Positions 9,181-17,606 are shown, counted from the first letter of the stretch. The stretch: DNA of 41,104 nucleotides from Mesostigma viride (GCA_009746045.1 RPFO01002046.1:1-41104); one strand, 5' to 3'. The notes: a model not told the origin generated them from the sequence alone. Program-made: numbers and translations.

Positions 9181-9747
9181 TCACGTCTTCTTCTCTCCAA
9201 GTTCTTGCTCGAGGTCGAAGCCGGGTTGACGGAGTTTCGAAACGATGGCGCGCACACTAGCCCATATCACCATTTGCTCTCTCCCCGTTCGGGCGTAGTA
9301 AGCGGCGCGCAAGTCTGCACACTCCCCTTCCCGTTTCTTCACGAGCGCGGCCAACACCCGAGCGGCCACGGATGCGTTTGAAACGTTCGATAGTTCCGCC
9401 TCCATCTCCCAAAACGTGTCGTGCGTTCTGGGCACCGAAACGGGCGATCTCGAGTGCTTGAAACGTCGGTGTACGACTTCGAACGCTCTTGACGCTATGT
9501 CTTCCAAGCCTTTATTTTTGTCGGGGTGCACGGTCAAGCAAAGACGCCGGTAGTTGTTATGCCGGCTTTGTGCAGAACAAGCGCCACGCAGATGTCGCCT
9601 TCTGGACACGAACTCGTCCACGCTGTTCGGTCGGATGGGGATGGCGCCATCGATCAACGCCGATGCTAACTCTTCTTGCTCACTCTGGGGCAAGGCAACG
9701 CACCTTCGCAGAATTCGCTCGCGTTCTGAGGAGCTCGTGTTTCCCAT
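9181..9747 (-). CDS. J-domain protein with N-myristoylation-type start
   Basis: About 188 residues from the ATG at 9747, chosen because it gives MGNTSSSE, a classical N-myristoylation context; another ATG lies two codons upstream. A J-domain-like segment follows around residues 55-95: NNYRRLCLTVHPDKNKG contains the HPDKN form of the HPD motif that stimulates Hsp70 ATPase, followed by the usual amphipathic helix. The C-terminal half is helical and unrecognised. A membrane-tethered Hsp70 co-chaperone is inferred, for example at a virion or assembly-site membrane. The upstream divergent region holds a heat-shock-element-like motif (9817-9831). Confidence 0.7.
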   Translation of the reverse strand: MGNTSSSERERILRRCVALPQSEQEELASALIDGAIPIRPNSVDEFVSRRRHLRGACSAQSRHNNYRRLCLTVHPDKNKGLEDIASRAFEVVHRRFKHSRSPVSVPRTHDTFWEMEAELSNVSNASVAARVLAALVKKREGECADLRAAYYARTGREQMVIWASVRAIVSKLRQPGFDLEQELGEKKT

Positions 9748-9913
9748 GGTCAACGCCTACCTGAAAGCGCGGCCTCACAAAGTCTTCTTACGTTCGAACG
9801 GGTTGTAACCGTCGTCCTTCTAGAAGGTTCCTGGGCCGACTCGGCCCGGGTCTGACTTGGGCGTGTATAAGTCTTGGTCGGGACCCCGTTTGGGAGACGG
9901 TGAGAGAGCAAAG
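9748..9913. promoter_or_regulatory. Divergent promoter region with stacked inverted repeats and HSE-like motif
   Basis: Four inverted repeats follow one another: CGTTCGAACG (9791-9800), GGTTGTAACC (9801-9810, 4-bp arms), CCTTCTAGAAGG (9816-9827) and GGGCCGACTCGGCCC (9833-9847). Bases 9817-9831 read CTTCT-AGAAG-GTTCC, three alternating nTTCn/nGAAn units as in eukaryotic heat-shock elements. TATAAG follows near 9867, upstream of the plus-strand start at 9914. Confidence 0.55.
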
Positions 9914-10735
9914 ATGGACCTCGCCATATCCAACGTCGCCGACCCTTCGCTGAAAGACTTGGTCGCGAAAGGGAAAAGTCTTTCTCAGCAACAGTTCGAT
10001 GGGCGGCTGCCACTCCCATCCGCGGAGGACGTGGAGGCGGACCCCGTGTACCTTCTTCGCCGCCTAACGTCGGAAAGCACGGGACAAATAAAGCCTTTCG
10101 TGGACGAGAAGACGAGTTCCTGTGGTCGCGTGTTCCACCTTCTCAACTTCATGAGGTTCTTGACGGAAAGGTGGAACCCCGGCGTCTCCCCTGCGTTAGT
10201 GGAAGCGGTCAAGAAGGCCGGAGGGACGGTTTTGAAAATCGGGAGCCAGACGTACGCCTGTCACGAGGTGCTTTTGAACATGGCTCGGGCGGTTCCTTGT
10301 CACCCGACGGACGCGGAGAAGCGTTGCGCGCTCGTGAACGAATGGTGCAACACGAGGGGAGTCCCCGGTCGCTTGGTGGTGGAAGAGGTCTCCACGGACG
10401 CGCGAGTAGGAGGGGAGCTCGGGATTGTCCGCGAAATGATGAGAAGAGAAACCGCTCTCCGTTTCGAAATCCAGAGGCTCGAGAGCGTCTGGTCGCGGTA
10501 CAACGACGCGTTCAAAAACTACGAGTGCGATCACAGAGCTAGGGAGTTGTTCCCCCTCTTGTGCAAGGAATCCAACAGGGCCATGCGTCGTCTGCCTATG
10601 GCCAAGCACGAGTTGGATGTGGTCATGAATGTTCTGGGAACACCAGAGCTGCTAAGGACGTTGGATCAAGTTCCCGTCCCTTCTTCGTTCGAGTACGATC
10701 CTAGGATGGTCATGAGGTCCAGGAACTTGATGTGA
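9914..10735 (+). CDS. Hypothetical protein, possibly KilA-N related
   Basis: About 273 residues from the ATG at 9914 (MDLAISNV); an upstream in-frame ATG at 9857 lies before the TATA-like element and is less likely. The central part (FHLLNFMRFLTERWNPGVSP and later QTYACHEVLLNMARAV) has a weak resemblance to the helix pattern of KilA-N/BRO N-terminal domains, and is followed by a helical, Arg/Glu-rich region. The similarity is too weak to name the family. It is divergent from the J-domain gene and convergent with the KilA-N-like gene at 10771-11653. Confidence 0.6.
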   Translation: MDLAISNVADPSLKDLVAKGKSLSQQQFDGRLPLPSAEDVEADPVYLLRRLTSESTGQIKPFVDEKTSSCGRVFHLLNFMRFLTERWNPGVSPALVEAVKKAGGTVLKIGSQTYACHEVLLNMARAVPCHPTDAEKRCALVNEWCNTRGVPGRLVVEEVSTDARVGGELGIVREMMRRETALRFEIQRLESVWSRYNDAFKNYECDHRARELFPLLCKESNRAMRRLPMAKHELDVVMNVLGTPELLRTLDQVPVPSSFEYDPRMVMRSRNLM

Positions 10736-10743
10736 AATGAAAC

Positions 10744-10763
10744 TTTATTAAAATTTTAATAAA
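10744..10763. terminator. Perfect 20-bp A/T palindrome between convergent genes
   Basis: Bases 10744-10763 are a perfect palindrome centred on AAAATTTT, lying 9 bases after one stop (10735) and 8 bases before the other (10771). This position fits a bidirectional transcription end signal; palindromic 3'-end hairpins are known in mimiviruses. Confidence 0.65.
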
Positions 10764-10770
10764 CAATTAT

Positions 10771-11653
10771 TTATTGAGCGCAAGTTTCCTTACCCTCCGC
10801 GGTTTCAGTCTTAAATATCTCGTCCAACGTCATGTCGGGGAGATCGAGAGGGAAGTCTAGGTGAAACGAGTTGTCGTACTTCCAGTGTTCGGAAGGGGTC
10901 CTTTCTAGGGCAGCCATGAGCATGTCCTTGAGCGAGACGCCGACCTTCTCCTGCATCTCTTCGGTGACGTTCGCGATCCCGGTCCTCTTCATGTGTTGCA
11001 TGATCTTCTCCGCCATGACGCACGCGTCGATGCACAACTTGAAATCGAGTTCGTTTCGGCGAGCTTTGATCTCGGTCGCGAAAAGTCGCGTGGGCAGACA
11101 CCACTTTCTGAACGTCTTCGGATTGGTTGTTCGTCACGGGTAGGTTCGTTCGGATCGAGTCCATCATAGAGATGTACCTCTTCTCCGTGTCCATGACGTT
11201 CTTCAGCACGTTGTCGTGCGCCTCCTCCATTCGGCGCATGTAAACACGCATCTCTGCGATGAGAGAGAACGGGTCAGCGTGGCCATACGATGCCAATTCG
11301 ATTTCGCGACTGCAGTGAACTCGGGAAGGACGAACCCCACCAGCGACCACAACAACGCAGGGGTGATCCACCCGCACCCCTCTGCATCGACCACGATCGA
11401 GGGCGTCGTCGTGATCTTCTGGATAGCGGAGGCCAGGTTTTTATGTGGGGGTGGCGGCCCACTTGGCGAATCTCCCAGCTGCCTCTCTCCCGGTAATGGC
11501 TCGCACGACGTCCGCGCCGTTGACGAGTATGTGCGGAAACGAAACGCGGATCGTGTTCTCGCCGGCTAGAGGGACGTGGGGTTTAAAAGAGTAACATTCG
11601 GACCCTGGCCCAAGCGTAAAGGTATGGCGGAGAAGGCAGTGAATGTCCGCCAT
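10771..11653 (-). pseudogene. KilA-N-like DNA-binding protein, three frame breaks
   Basis: Read from the ATG at 11653, four minus-strand frames join into one protein of about 290 residues. Breaks lie at 11447-11451 (G5 on the plus strand, one extra base), 11302-11304 (T3, one missing) and 11091-11094 (A4, one extra). The N-terminal part has the order seen in KilA-N domains: a short beta region, VNGADVVRAITGREAAGRFAKW, a variable loop, then GCGWITPALLWSLVGFVLPEF, which parallels the W-(V/I)-x-P-x-L ... PEF signature. The C-terminal half is helical and coiled-coil-like and ends ...ETAEGKETCAQ. KilA-N proteins of large DNA viruses bind nucleic acid; the target here is unknown. The domain call is moderate because it rests on a signature, not an alignment. 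Confidence 0.6.
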
Positions 11654-11857
11654 GGTGGTGCGTGTGAGTCTCCGGTGCAAGATGGGCCGCCGCGCCTTTT
11701 AACCCGTTCGGAACGTTCCAGACCACGCTCTGACAAACGGGTGCTTCTAGAAGCTCAAAACGTGGCGCCGCGCCAAACCATAGTGGCGCGACGCTCTGTA
11801 GACCAAGGTCGGTATAAATCGTCGAGGGGCACGGAAACATCACACAGCAGTTCAGCC
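11654..11857. promoter_or_regulatory. Divergent intergenic region with palindromes and TATA
   Basis: Contains GGAACGTTCC (11710-11719) and GCTTCTAGAAGC (11743-11754). The second shares the CTTCTAGAAG core with the 9816-9827 palindrome in the other divergent region. GGTATAAATC near 11813 is a TATA-like element for the plus-strand gene. Confidence 0.45.
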
Positions 11858-13016
11858 ATGGAGTCGTGGGAAGCGTGTACGTCGTGGACCAGTTCATCAG
11901 CGTTTGCGATGTCCTTCGAGTCGGACTCGGCGTGAATCGAGTCGTGGACGTATTCGAGGAGCACTCCAGCATGTTCAAGCGCTGCGTGAGGCACACCCGG
12001 CCCAATGGTCACTTGGATCTCGTAGCGGACGCCATAACCATGACGTGCGTCCTCCGCGCCCTCTCCAAGGTCTCGTGGGCCCAACGCGCATCGAATGCGC
12101 TCATCGCGTCGTGGAGAAACTCGGAGCGTCCCGCTCCATCGTCTCCGCCGTATTCGAGATCCCGAGCAACGGAAGGGCGGACGTCGGGGCGTACTCCGAC
12201 CTCTTGATCACCCCGCTACCTGACGGCGTCGTCACGTCCGAAGACATCGAGCATTTCGAAGGCTGGCCGTTAAACTACGCCTTAAGCGAGAGGATGATGA
12301 AGAGGACGATGAAAAAGTATGGCGTGAAGGACGAGGACGTCAAGAACTTCGCGCGTGATGTGAAGCGGTTAGCGCGGATCGACGAAAAGGGCAACATCCT
12401 GGGCACGTGCAGCCCCGGTTGGGAGTTCGTGCAAGTGTGTTACGAGGCCGCTGGGAATTTCTTCCGCATGCACTCCGCGAAGTACCCGACGGAACAAATC
12501 TTTTCGTGGATCCTCGGCGCTTTCAGAACGGTGCAAGACCCTGTCCATCGCGTTCCTGAAACTCGGATTTTCGACCTCGACTGGGCCCAAACCGTCGACG
12601 ACCGCGCCCATTTCGTGGTGTCTGGCAAGACAAAGGAAAAGTTTCGAGCCTCGCAAACGAACCTGCTCCCGGAAGATCCCGTTCGGTACGCGTACACAAC
12701 CAGCGTCGCCGACTTGCATGCGTATGTCTGTAAGGTGTTTCGAGCTGCGAACGACCACTCGTTCGGGGCCAAAGATTTGGACTCGATTCTGGACAACGTC
12801 GAGGAGAGATGGAGCGCGTTCGCCATCACGTTCGGATACCGCCAACTGTGCAACCGACCGAGATTCAGGAGAGAAATCGAAAGCGTGCGGCGTTTGGAGC
12901 AGGCCCTCCGGGCGACGCGTCTCTTCAACCGTGGTCGCATGTGCGCGGACATGGAGAGCGACGAGGAGACGGACACGGACATGGAGACCAGCGGAATCGG
13001 AATGGGCGTGTCGTAG
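11858..13016 (+). CDS. Hypothetical protein with two frame breaks
   Basis: The downstream frame (from about 12080 to 13016) is long and protein-like. Upstream the same protein continues in another frame across a G3 run at 12077-12079, where one base seems missing. The probable ATG at 11858 needs one more base at GG 11860-11861. The whole would be about 386 residues: an Arg-poor helical N-terminus (VNRVVDVFEEHSSMFKRC), a middle region with PDGVVTSEDIEHFEGWP, and an acidic tail rich in Asp, Glu and Met. The N-terminal helices loosely recall cyclin/TFIIB repeats, but I would not assign that. It is convergent with the Rieske gene, with a hairpin between them. Confidence 0.55.
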
Positions 13017-13031
13017 AATTCTCTCGTATAA

Positions 13032-13046
13032 TGACATGAGATGTCA
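13032..13046. terminator. Hairpin at convergent gene ends
   Basis: TGACAT (13032-13037), GAG loop and ATGTCA (13041-13046) form a perfect 6-bp stem that includes the stop codon of the minus-strand Rieske gene (13044-13046) and lies 15 bases after the plus-strand stop. Confidence 0.45.
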
Positions 13047-14057
13047 ATAACGCTCAAGGTCGTCAAAATTGTACGCTCGTTTCATCTTCTCCCTGTATCG
13101 CGCTACAAGGTTGTCTGCTCGAAGCAAACGGTTGCAGCGGAACGAGTCCGTGTCAATCGTCTCGACCAGTCCCGCGTCTCTCAAAAGGTACCACATGGCG
13201 AGCAAGAGGGACAACGGCCGCGTGATATGGGACCGGCTAGCGGCCCGTACAATCACCCTCGATTTCGTCATCTCCAAGGGGAGGACGCTAAAGAAAAGGG
13301 ACGCCACGGGAATGATGGAACAGCTCTGGGTAGAACAGGCGAAGATCGTCATAGAGGCGGTATAAGGGATTACGAATTCGTGTTGGATTGTAAGCTGTGA
13401 CACGCCGCGCAATCCAGTTATCCAATAACATAATAACGAAATCCATGCATTGTTTATCTCGAAATCATACACGGAAGCACACTTGAACCAATCGTCGCGG
13501 AAAAGTAGCCTGGACTCTCGCGGCGTGACCCTCGCTGTGTCGATGATGTTTTCGATGATCACCTGCGGGTGGCCGCTCATGGTCCATTCGACCGTATCCG
13601 CATACCGCCCTATATTCGCGGGCGTATACGGCGAGGTTCGAAATTGATACCCTTCTCCGAAGTTCGCCCACAACAGGTCATCCGCTACGAGCGTCGTGAC
13701 GTAACTTTCGCGGTTATTATTAGGCCCCCACGAGAGGCCGTGATAGGCGCATCGGATCGCGTTTCCCGACTCCGCGTGTCCGCGCGAAAGTTTTGCCCCT
13801 CGATGGGGGCAAACGTCGCGGCACACGAGCAGCTCGCAGGAGGAAGAGCGGTATACAACGTAGTCGTCGCCGTATATCTTCACGATTCGCAGCTTCGTAC
13901 CCCGTGTCGGCATAGGAGCGCCTACGCAGATCCACTTGTCGCACATAACGGTTTTTACGGAGGGCGTGGGAGTCTGACATACGCATCGAAGCCGTGTCCG
14001 TACCATGCGATCCCGAAACGCTCGCGGCGTGCATAAAAGTCGTGTCGAGCGTATCAT
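13044..14057 (-). CDS. Rieske [2Fe-2S] oxygenase-like protein
   Basis: About 337 residues from the ATG at 14057. An internal ATG at 13946 would start just before the domain (MCDKWICVG). The Rieske site is complete: CPHRGAKLS gives Cys-x-His and CAYHGLSW gives Cys-x2-His, 17 residues apart, as in Rieske non-heme iron oxygenases. After it, ENIID matches the start of the mononuclear-iron motif N-x2-D-x2-H-x4-H, but the next expected His is Arg, so the catalytic iron site looks incomplete; a frame disturbance there cannot be excluded. The region before 13946 is Arg/Thr/Ser-rich and nearly free of acidic residues, like an organelle-targeting peptide, or may be non-coding. Family members hydroxylate or desaturate sterols, chlorophyll derivatives and other small molecules; the substrate here is unknown. 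Confidence 0.75.
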   Translation of the reverse strand: MIRSTRLLCTPRAFRDRMVRTRLRCVCQTPTPSVKTVMCDKWICVGAPMPTRGTKLRIVKIYGDDYVVYRSSSCELLVCRDVCPHRGAKLSRGHAESGNAIRCAYHGLSWGPNNNRESYVTTLVADDLLWANFGEGYQFRTSPYTPANIGRYADTVEWTMSGHPQVIIENIIDTARVTPRESRLLFRDDWFKCASVYDFEINNAWISLLCYWITGLRGVSQLTIQHEFVIPYTASMTIFACSTQSCSIIPVASLFFSVLPLEMTKSRVIVRAASRSHITRPLSLLLAMWYLLRDAGLVETIDTDSFRCNRLLRADNLVARYREKMKRAYNFDDLERY

Positions 14058-14128
14058 TTGTATTCTGATGCGTGATTCGAGCGCCGGATTAAACGAGCAC
14101 AACTTTTTTGTGACTGTAGGGTATATTT

Positions 14129-14692
14129 ATGGTCTCGATATTCCGCCGCGTGTTGTTTCCGACGACAGCTCCGGTAGTTGCCACGGACAAAAAAGCACCC
14201 ATCGCCGCCTCTCTCTCTCCTAGTAAAAGCCCCTGGGACAGGGACGTCTACATCGTGGGCCGCCAGCGCCCTCATCAGTCCGTCCTGGGCATATGTGACA
14301 TGGAAAAGGACAGAAAAACGCATGTCGTGCGACCCATGACCCACATCCTGGGCTTTAATGACGAGCGCCTCGCCTCTTCCATGGAGAAGTTGGCTATCCG
14401 CGACCACGCCATGGGGGAGGATAACAAGTGGTGTTTGGACGACGACTCCGTTGACAAGTTCATTGTCGAGCGCATCGAGGAAATTGGCTACAGTAGCTAC
14501 GAGTCGGATTCTCTTCCTTGCGATATAAGCGTCAAAAGTCTCAAGTTCCGAAAATTGATTCAATGGTCGGCCCTCGCGGGCTTGGTTTTGAGGATGGTCG
14601 ACCTCGTCGACGACAAGGTCGTGATCACGACACACTACCCTTCCGAGGATGAAAAGGTGTTTATTCCATACTTGAACGTGTGTCTGAAGTGA
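14129..14692 (+). CDS. Hypothetical protein
   Basis: 187 residues, start ATG at 14129 directly after GGTATATTT, a TATA-like element. The N-terminus is basic (MVSIFRRVLF), the middle contains DVYIVGRQRP and an acidic segment (CLDDDSVDKFIVERIEE), and the C-terminus is mixed. No family recognised. It is divergent from the Rieske gene and convergent with the membrane-protein gene at 14705. Confidence 0.6.
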   Translation: MVSIFRRVLFPTTAPVVATDKKAPIAASLSPSKSPWDRDVYIVGRQRPHQSVLGICDMEKDRKTHVVRPMTHILGFNDERLASSMEKLAIRDHAMGEDNKWCLDDDSVDKFIVERIEEIGYSSYESDSLPCDISVKSLKFRKLIQWSALAGLVLRMVDLVDDKVVITTHYPSEDEKVFIPYLNVCLK

Positions 14693-14704
14693 ATCGGACT
14701 TATT

Positions 14705-15220
14705 TTATTCATGGTTGATAACCCTCTCAACGGGTTCTCTGGCGCCTAGGACCGCTTTCTGGCTCTTCTTTCTAGAATACCAGTAATAGTGCAGGGTTAT
14801 AAAGGCGATAGTCATCGCTCCGTACGCGACGACGCCCGTCAATGTCCCGTGGGGCTTGATTGACCCCCACATGTCGTGCGCGTACACCCTGTAGTATTTC
14901 CACGTCCATGCCATGAACGCCACGCCAATCAATCCCTGGACACCCTGCCAGGTCTTGTGATGATTCGAGAACACGACGCCGTGTCCGATGAGACACGCGG
15001 CCGATATCGCCAAAAAGAACCCGTAGTTTGTGATCTTAGAAAGGCTAAAATGCCACGGGTAGCGGTCGAAATCCCCGGTGAAACCAAGGGGAGGCTCCGT
15101 GTATCGCTGGCTCATAAAAAGCTTCTGTTTCCAACCCGGTGGTTGGATTTTTATCGTCTTCCCGATGTCGAAGTTTTGAATCGTCCCGCGGTCCCCGGCG
15201 ATTTCGCGTTCGAAGTCCAT
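14705..15220 (-). CDS. Multi-span membrane protein
   Basis: 171 residues. An N-terminal soluble part of about 65 residues precedes three hydrophobic segments (around FFLAISAACLIGHGVVF, GLIGVAFMAWTWKYY and VVAYGAMTIAFITLHYYW), and the tail is basic. Pro/Tyr-rich IQPPGWKQKLF and YTEPPLGF precede the first span. CACTATAATAA lies immediately upstream of the ATG (plus strand 15221-15231), matching the promoter-like motif of the capsid genes. A virion membrane role is plausible but inferred. Confidence 0.65.
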   Translation of the reverse strand: MDFEREIAGDRGTIQNFDIGKTIKIQPPGWKQKLFMSQRYTEPPLGFTGDFDRYPWHFSLSKITNYGFFLAISAACLIGHGVVFSNHHKTWQGVQGLIGVAFMAWTWKYYRVYAHDMWGSIKPHGTLTGVVAYGAMTIAFITLHYYWYSRKKSQKAVLGAREPVERVINHE

Positions 15221-15242
15221 TTATTATAGTGTCTTCACAATT

Positions 15243-15617
15243 TTAGGCGACGGCATCGTCGACGGGCGTCTTTTCCTTGGACGAAGGTGTGTAGCTGCCG
15301 ATGAGGTACTTCACGGCGAAATCTCCCGCCGTCCACCCGTTCGCGAGTTTGTAACTCGCCTCGATCTTTGACCCCACACGCCTCATCTCGTTGAGACACT
15401 TTCGCACGTCGCCGACAGACAGGTTTGGGATGGAAGTGCTCATGTAAGGGGCCTTCTTGGTCTTTTTTCCGTCAGACTCTTCGGATCCCGATTCAGAAGA
15501 AGGAGCCTCTACTGCGGAGGGGGGTGGCTCGGCCTTAGGCTCTCGCTTGACCCGTTTGCGCTTTTGTTCGACCGCCTCGGGAACGGGGGCGGTAGTCATA
15601 TCGGTCGCGGAAGCCAT
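15243..15617 (-). CDS. Small protein with acidic/basic disordered N-terminus
   Basis: 124 residues. The N-terminal half is low complexity (KRKRVKREPKAEPPP, then SSESGSEESDGKK), likely disordered and possibly nuclear-localising. The C-terminal 65 residues look folded (SIPNLSVGDVRKCLNEMRRV ... NGWTAGDFAVKYLIG). No family recognised. It is divergent from VLTF3. Confidence 0.55.
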   Translation of the reverse strand: MASATDMTTAPVPEAVEQKRKRVKREPKAEPPPSAVEAPSSESGSEESDGKKTKKAPYMSTSIPNLSVGDVRKCLNEMRRVGSKIEASYKLANGWTAGDFAVKYLIGSYTPSSKEKTPVDDAVA

Positions 15618-15709
15618 TGGGGAGGATCGAGTACATCTACAGCGGCCACAAATTTATTCCCCCGTTGAACGCGCTCGAGCCTAGAAAGTTTTCTGAGCTA
15701 TTTGTCGTC

Positions 15710-16825
15710 ATGGACAAGACCACCGTCGAGGCCAAACTGAAGGAGTGCATGGATTGGTTCGACGCCCAGAACGGGGAGAGGGAGACGGAGAGGATGGAGT
15801 TTATGCTCGAAGTGCTTCCTCTGTACTCTCGCTACCTGGCGGCGGTCGGAAAACGAGAGGCGAGACGTCCGACCACATCACTCCAGTCGACGGGGAAGGG
15901 CAAGGTGAAGTTCGTGTCCGACGGGTGGGTTACGATCACGGAACCGGGGAAAGAGTCCACCGTCACGGTCGAGGAGGCGCAGAAACGGGGGTTCCTGTCC
16001 GAGCGGAAGGTGAAGCACGAGAAACTCGATACCGGAGAGGCGGTTTCCAGGGGGCAGCTCTACGACGAGTTTATGCTACTCATCAGCCGTTTTCGTTACC
16101 TTCCGGCAAAGATCGTCGAGATCCGCAGGCCTCTGCACGCAGAGACCGTGGCGTACGGCTTTTGCTCCAAGTGCAACGTGAACATGGTCGAAGACCAGTC
16201 GCACGGAGACATGATTTGCAGCAAGTGCGGCGAGGCGAAGCCCGCCCACAACGACGGCATCGACGCGTGCCCCTACGGCACGCCAGTGGACAACGCGGAC
16301 TACTGCTACAAGCGGATCAACCACTTTAACGAGTGCATCGCTCAATTCCACGCGCGAGAGAAGTCCACGATCCCCGAGGAGGTGATCGAGGCCGTGAGTC
16401 AGGACTTTAAGAAGGCGAGGGTCGTGAAGTCGGACATTACCGCGAAAAAAGTGCGCAAAGTGCTGAGAAAGCTGAGGCTATCCAAGTACTTCGAACACTC
16501 TGTGCAGATCACGCACATTTTGCAAGGATCTCCGCCTCCGACCATGACCATGGATCAGGAGGAGAGGCTGAGAAACATGTTCCGCATGATACAAAAGCCG
16601 TTTGAGGACGTGTGTCCGAAGAACAGGCGCAACTTTTTGAATTATTCATATACCATCCACAAGATGTGTCAGCTTCTAGGGTATGACGAGTTCATTGAGC
16701 ATTTCCCTCTGTTGAAGAGCCGCGAGAAGTTGTGGGGTCAGGACATGATGTGGAAGGGGATCTGCGCCAAACTGAACTGGCAGTTCATCCCTTCGACGTT
16801 CATTCCCCCGAACTCTCATCCATAG
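15710..16825 (+). CDS. Late transcription factor VLTF3-like
   Basis: 371 residues from the ATG at 15710; the frame is open upstream to 15617 but without an ATG. A zinc-ribbon-like pair, CSKC (about residues 152-155) and CSKCG (about 170-173), is followed by DACPYGTP and a long region with INHFNECIAQFHAREKS and FLNYSYTIHKMCQLLG. This matches the core of poxvirus A2-type VLTF3, a conserved Nucleocytoviricota protein that directs transcription of late genes, probably here capsid and packaging genes. The reading frame is unbroken. Its last 26 bases overlap the convergent PCNA gene. Confidence 0.9.
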   Translation: MDKTTVEAKLKECMDWFDAQNGERETERMEFMLEVLPLYSRYLAAVGKREARRPTTSLQSTGKGKVKFVSDGWVTITEPGKESTVTVEEAQKRGFLSERKVKHEKLDTGEAVSRGQLYDEFMLLISRFRYLPAKIVEIRRPLHAETVAYGFCSKCNVNMVEDQSHGDMICSKCGEAKPAHNDGIDACPYGTPVDNADYCYKRINHFNECIAQFHAREKSTIPEEVIEAVSQDFKKARVVKSDITAKKVRKVLRKLRLSKYFEHSVQITHILQGSPPPTMTMDQEERLRNMFRMIQKPFEDVCPKNRRNFLNYSYTIHKMCQLLGYDEFIEHFPLLKSREKLWGQDMMWKGICAKLNWQFIPSTFIPPNSHP

Positions 16826-17606
16826 GGGCGTTCTCATCGTCGGCGCCTTCGCCCACCTGGGGTGCCAGGGCGAACATGAGCGTTCCGAGGTCTCCTATCT
16901 TGTACTTTACGATCATCGGATATTCTGGCATAATAAAGATATCTACACTGTTGCAAAGTCCCGACGCCTTTGAGAATGTGCACATGTATCGGACTGAGAA
17001 ACACTCGTCGATCTCCTTGTCCCCCGCGATGTTCACCGTCACTTCGGGGTGTTCCTTCCCGATATCCAGCTGGCAGTTGCCTATATCCCCCGTGCAGCTG
17101 AGCGTGATTTCGCCGCCTCGACACTGCAGTCTCACTTTGTCGGATATGATGGAAAGGTCGCGGCAGATCTTCTGGAATTCGGAGCTGACCATCGTGATGC
17201 AGGTCATATAGTCTTTCTCCGGGATCTCGATGAGATCGTCGTCGATGTCCATCAGTTTCATCTCGTAGAACCACCTCGTGTTCTTGGCCCGGTTTAGGAT
17301 CGTGATCTCCATGACGTCGAGGTTCTCTTCCTTCAACCTCAGCTCCAACTCGTCGTTCACACACACGTTCTTGATGAGTTTGAAGAAGTTGACCAGGCTG
17401 ATCCCGACCGTGTACTGCTTGTTGCAGCGGTATTCCTCGATCTTCTCGGCCTCCATAAAAGCGTGGAAAAGCGCCACATGAGAAAGGTCGAAGGACACGA
17501 TGCGAACTCCGGTTTTGTCGAAAAACACGTTCACGTCGTTCGTGAGCTCTTTTAGGACCTCCACGAGCATCTTGACAGACGATCCTTGCACGGTTCGGAA
17601 CTCCAT
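16800..17606 (-). CDS. PCNA: Proliferating cell nuclear antigen (sliding clamp)
   Basis: 268 residues, the normal PCNA length. The N-terminal half has VNVFFDKTGVRIVSFDLSHV and later YTVGISLVNFFKLIKNV, the usual clamp strands and helices. The interdomain area includes EIPEKDYMTCITMVSSEFQKICRDL, typical of the start of the second domain, and the C-terminus has YPMIVKYKIGDLGTLMFALAPQV, matching the conserved PCNA ending before an acidic tail. It would form a trimeric ring that tethers polymerases and repair enzymes to DNA. No DNA polymerase gene is in this window, so its partner is host-encoded or lies elsewhere. The frame is intact. Confidence 0.92.
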   Translation of the reverse strand: MEFRTVQGSSVKMLVEVLKELTNDVNVFFDKTGVRIVSFDLSHVALFHAFMEAEKIEEYRCNKQYTVGISLVNFFKLIKNVCVNDELELRLKEENLDVMEITILNRAKNTRWFYEMKLMDIDDDLIEIPEKDYMTCITMVSSEFQKICRDLSIISDKVRLQCRGGEITLSCTGDIGNCQLDIGKEHPEVTVNIAGDKEIDECFSVRYMCTFSKASGLCNSVDIFIMPEYPMIVKYKIGDLGTLMFALAPQVGEGADDENAPMDESSGE

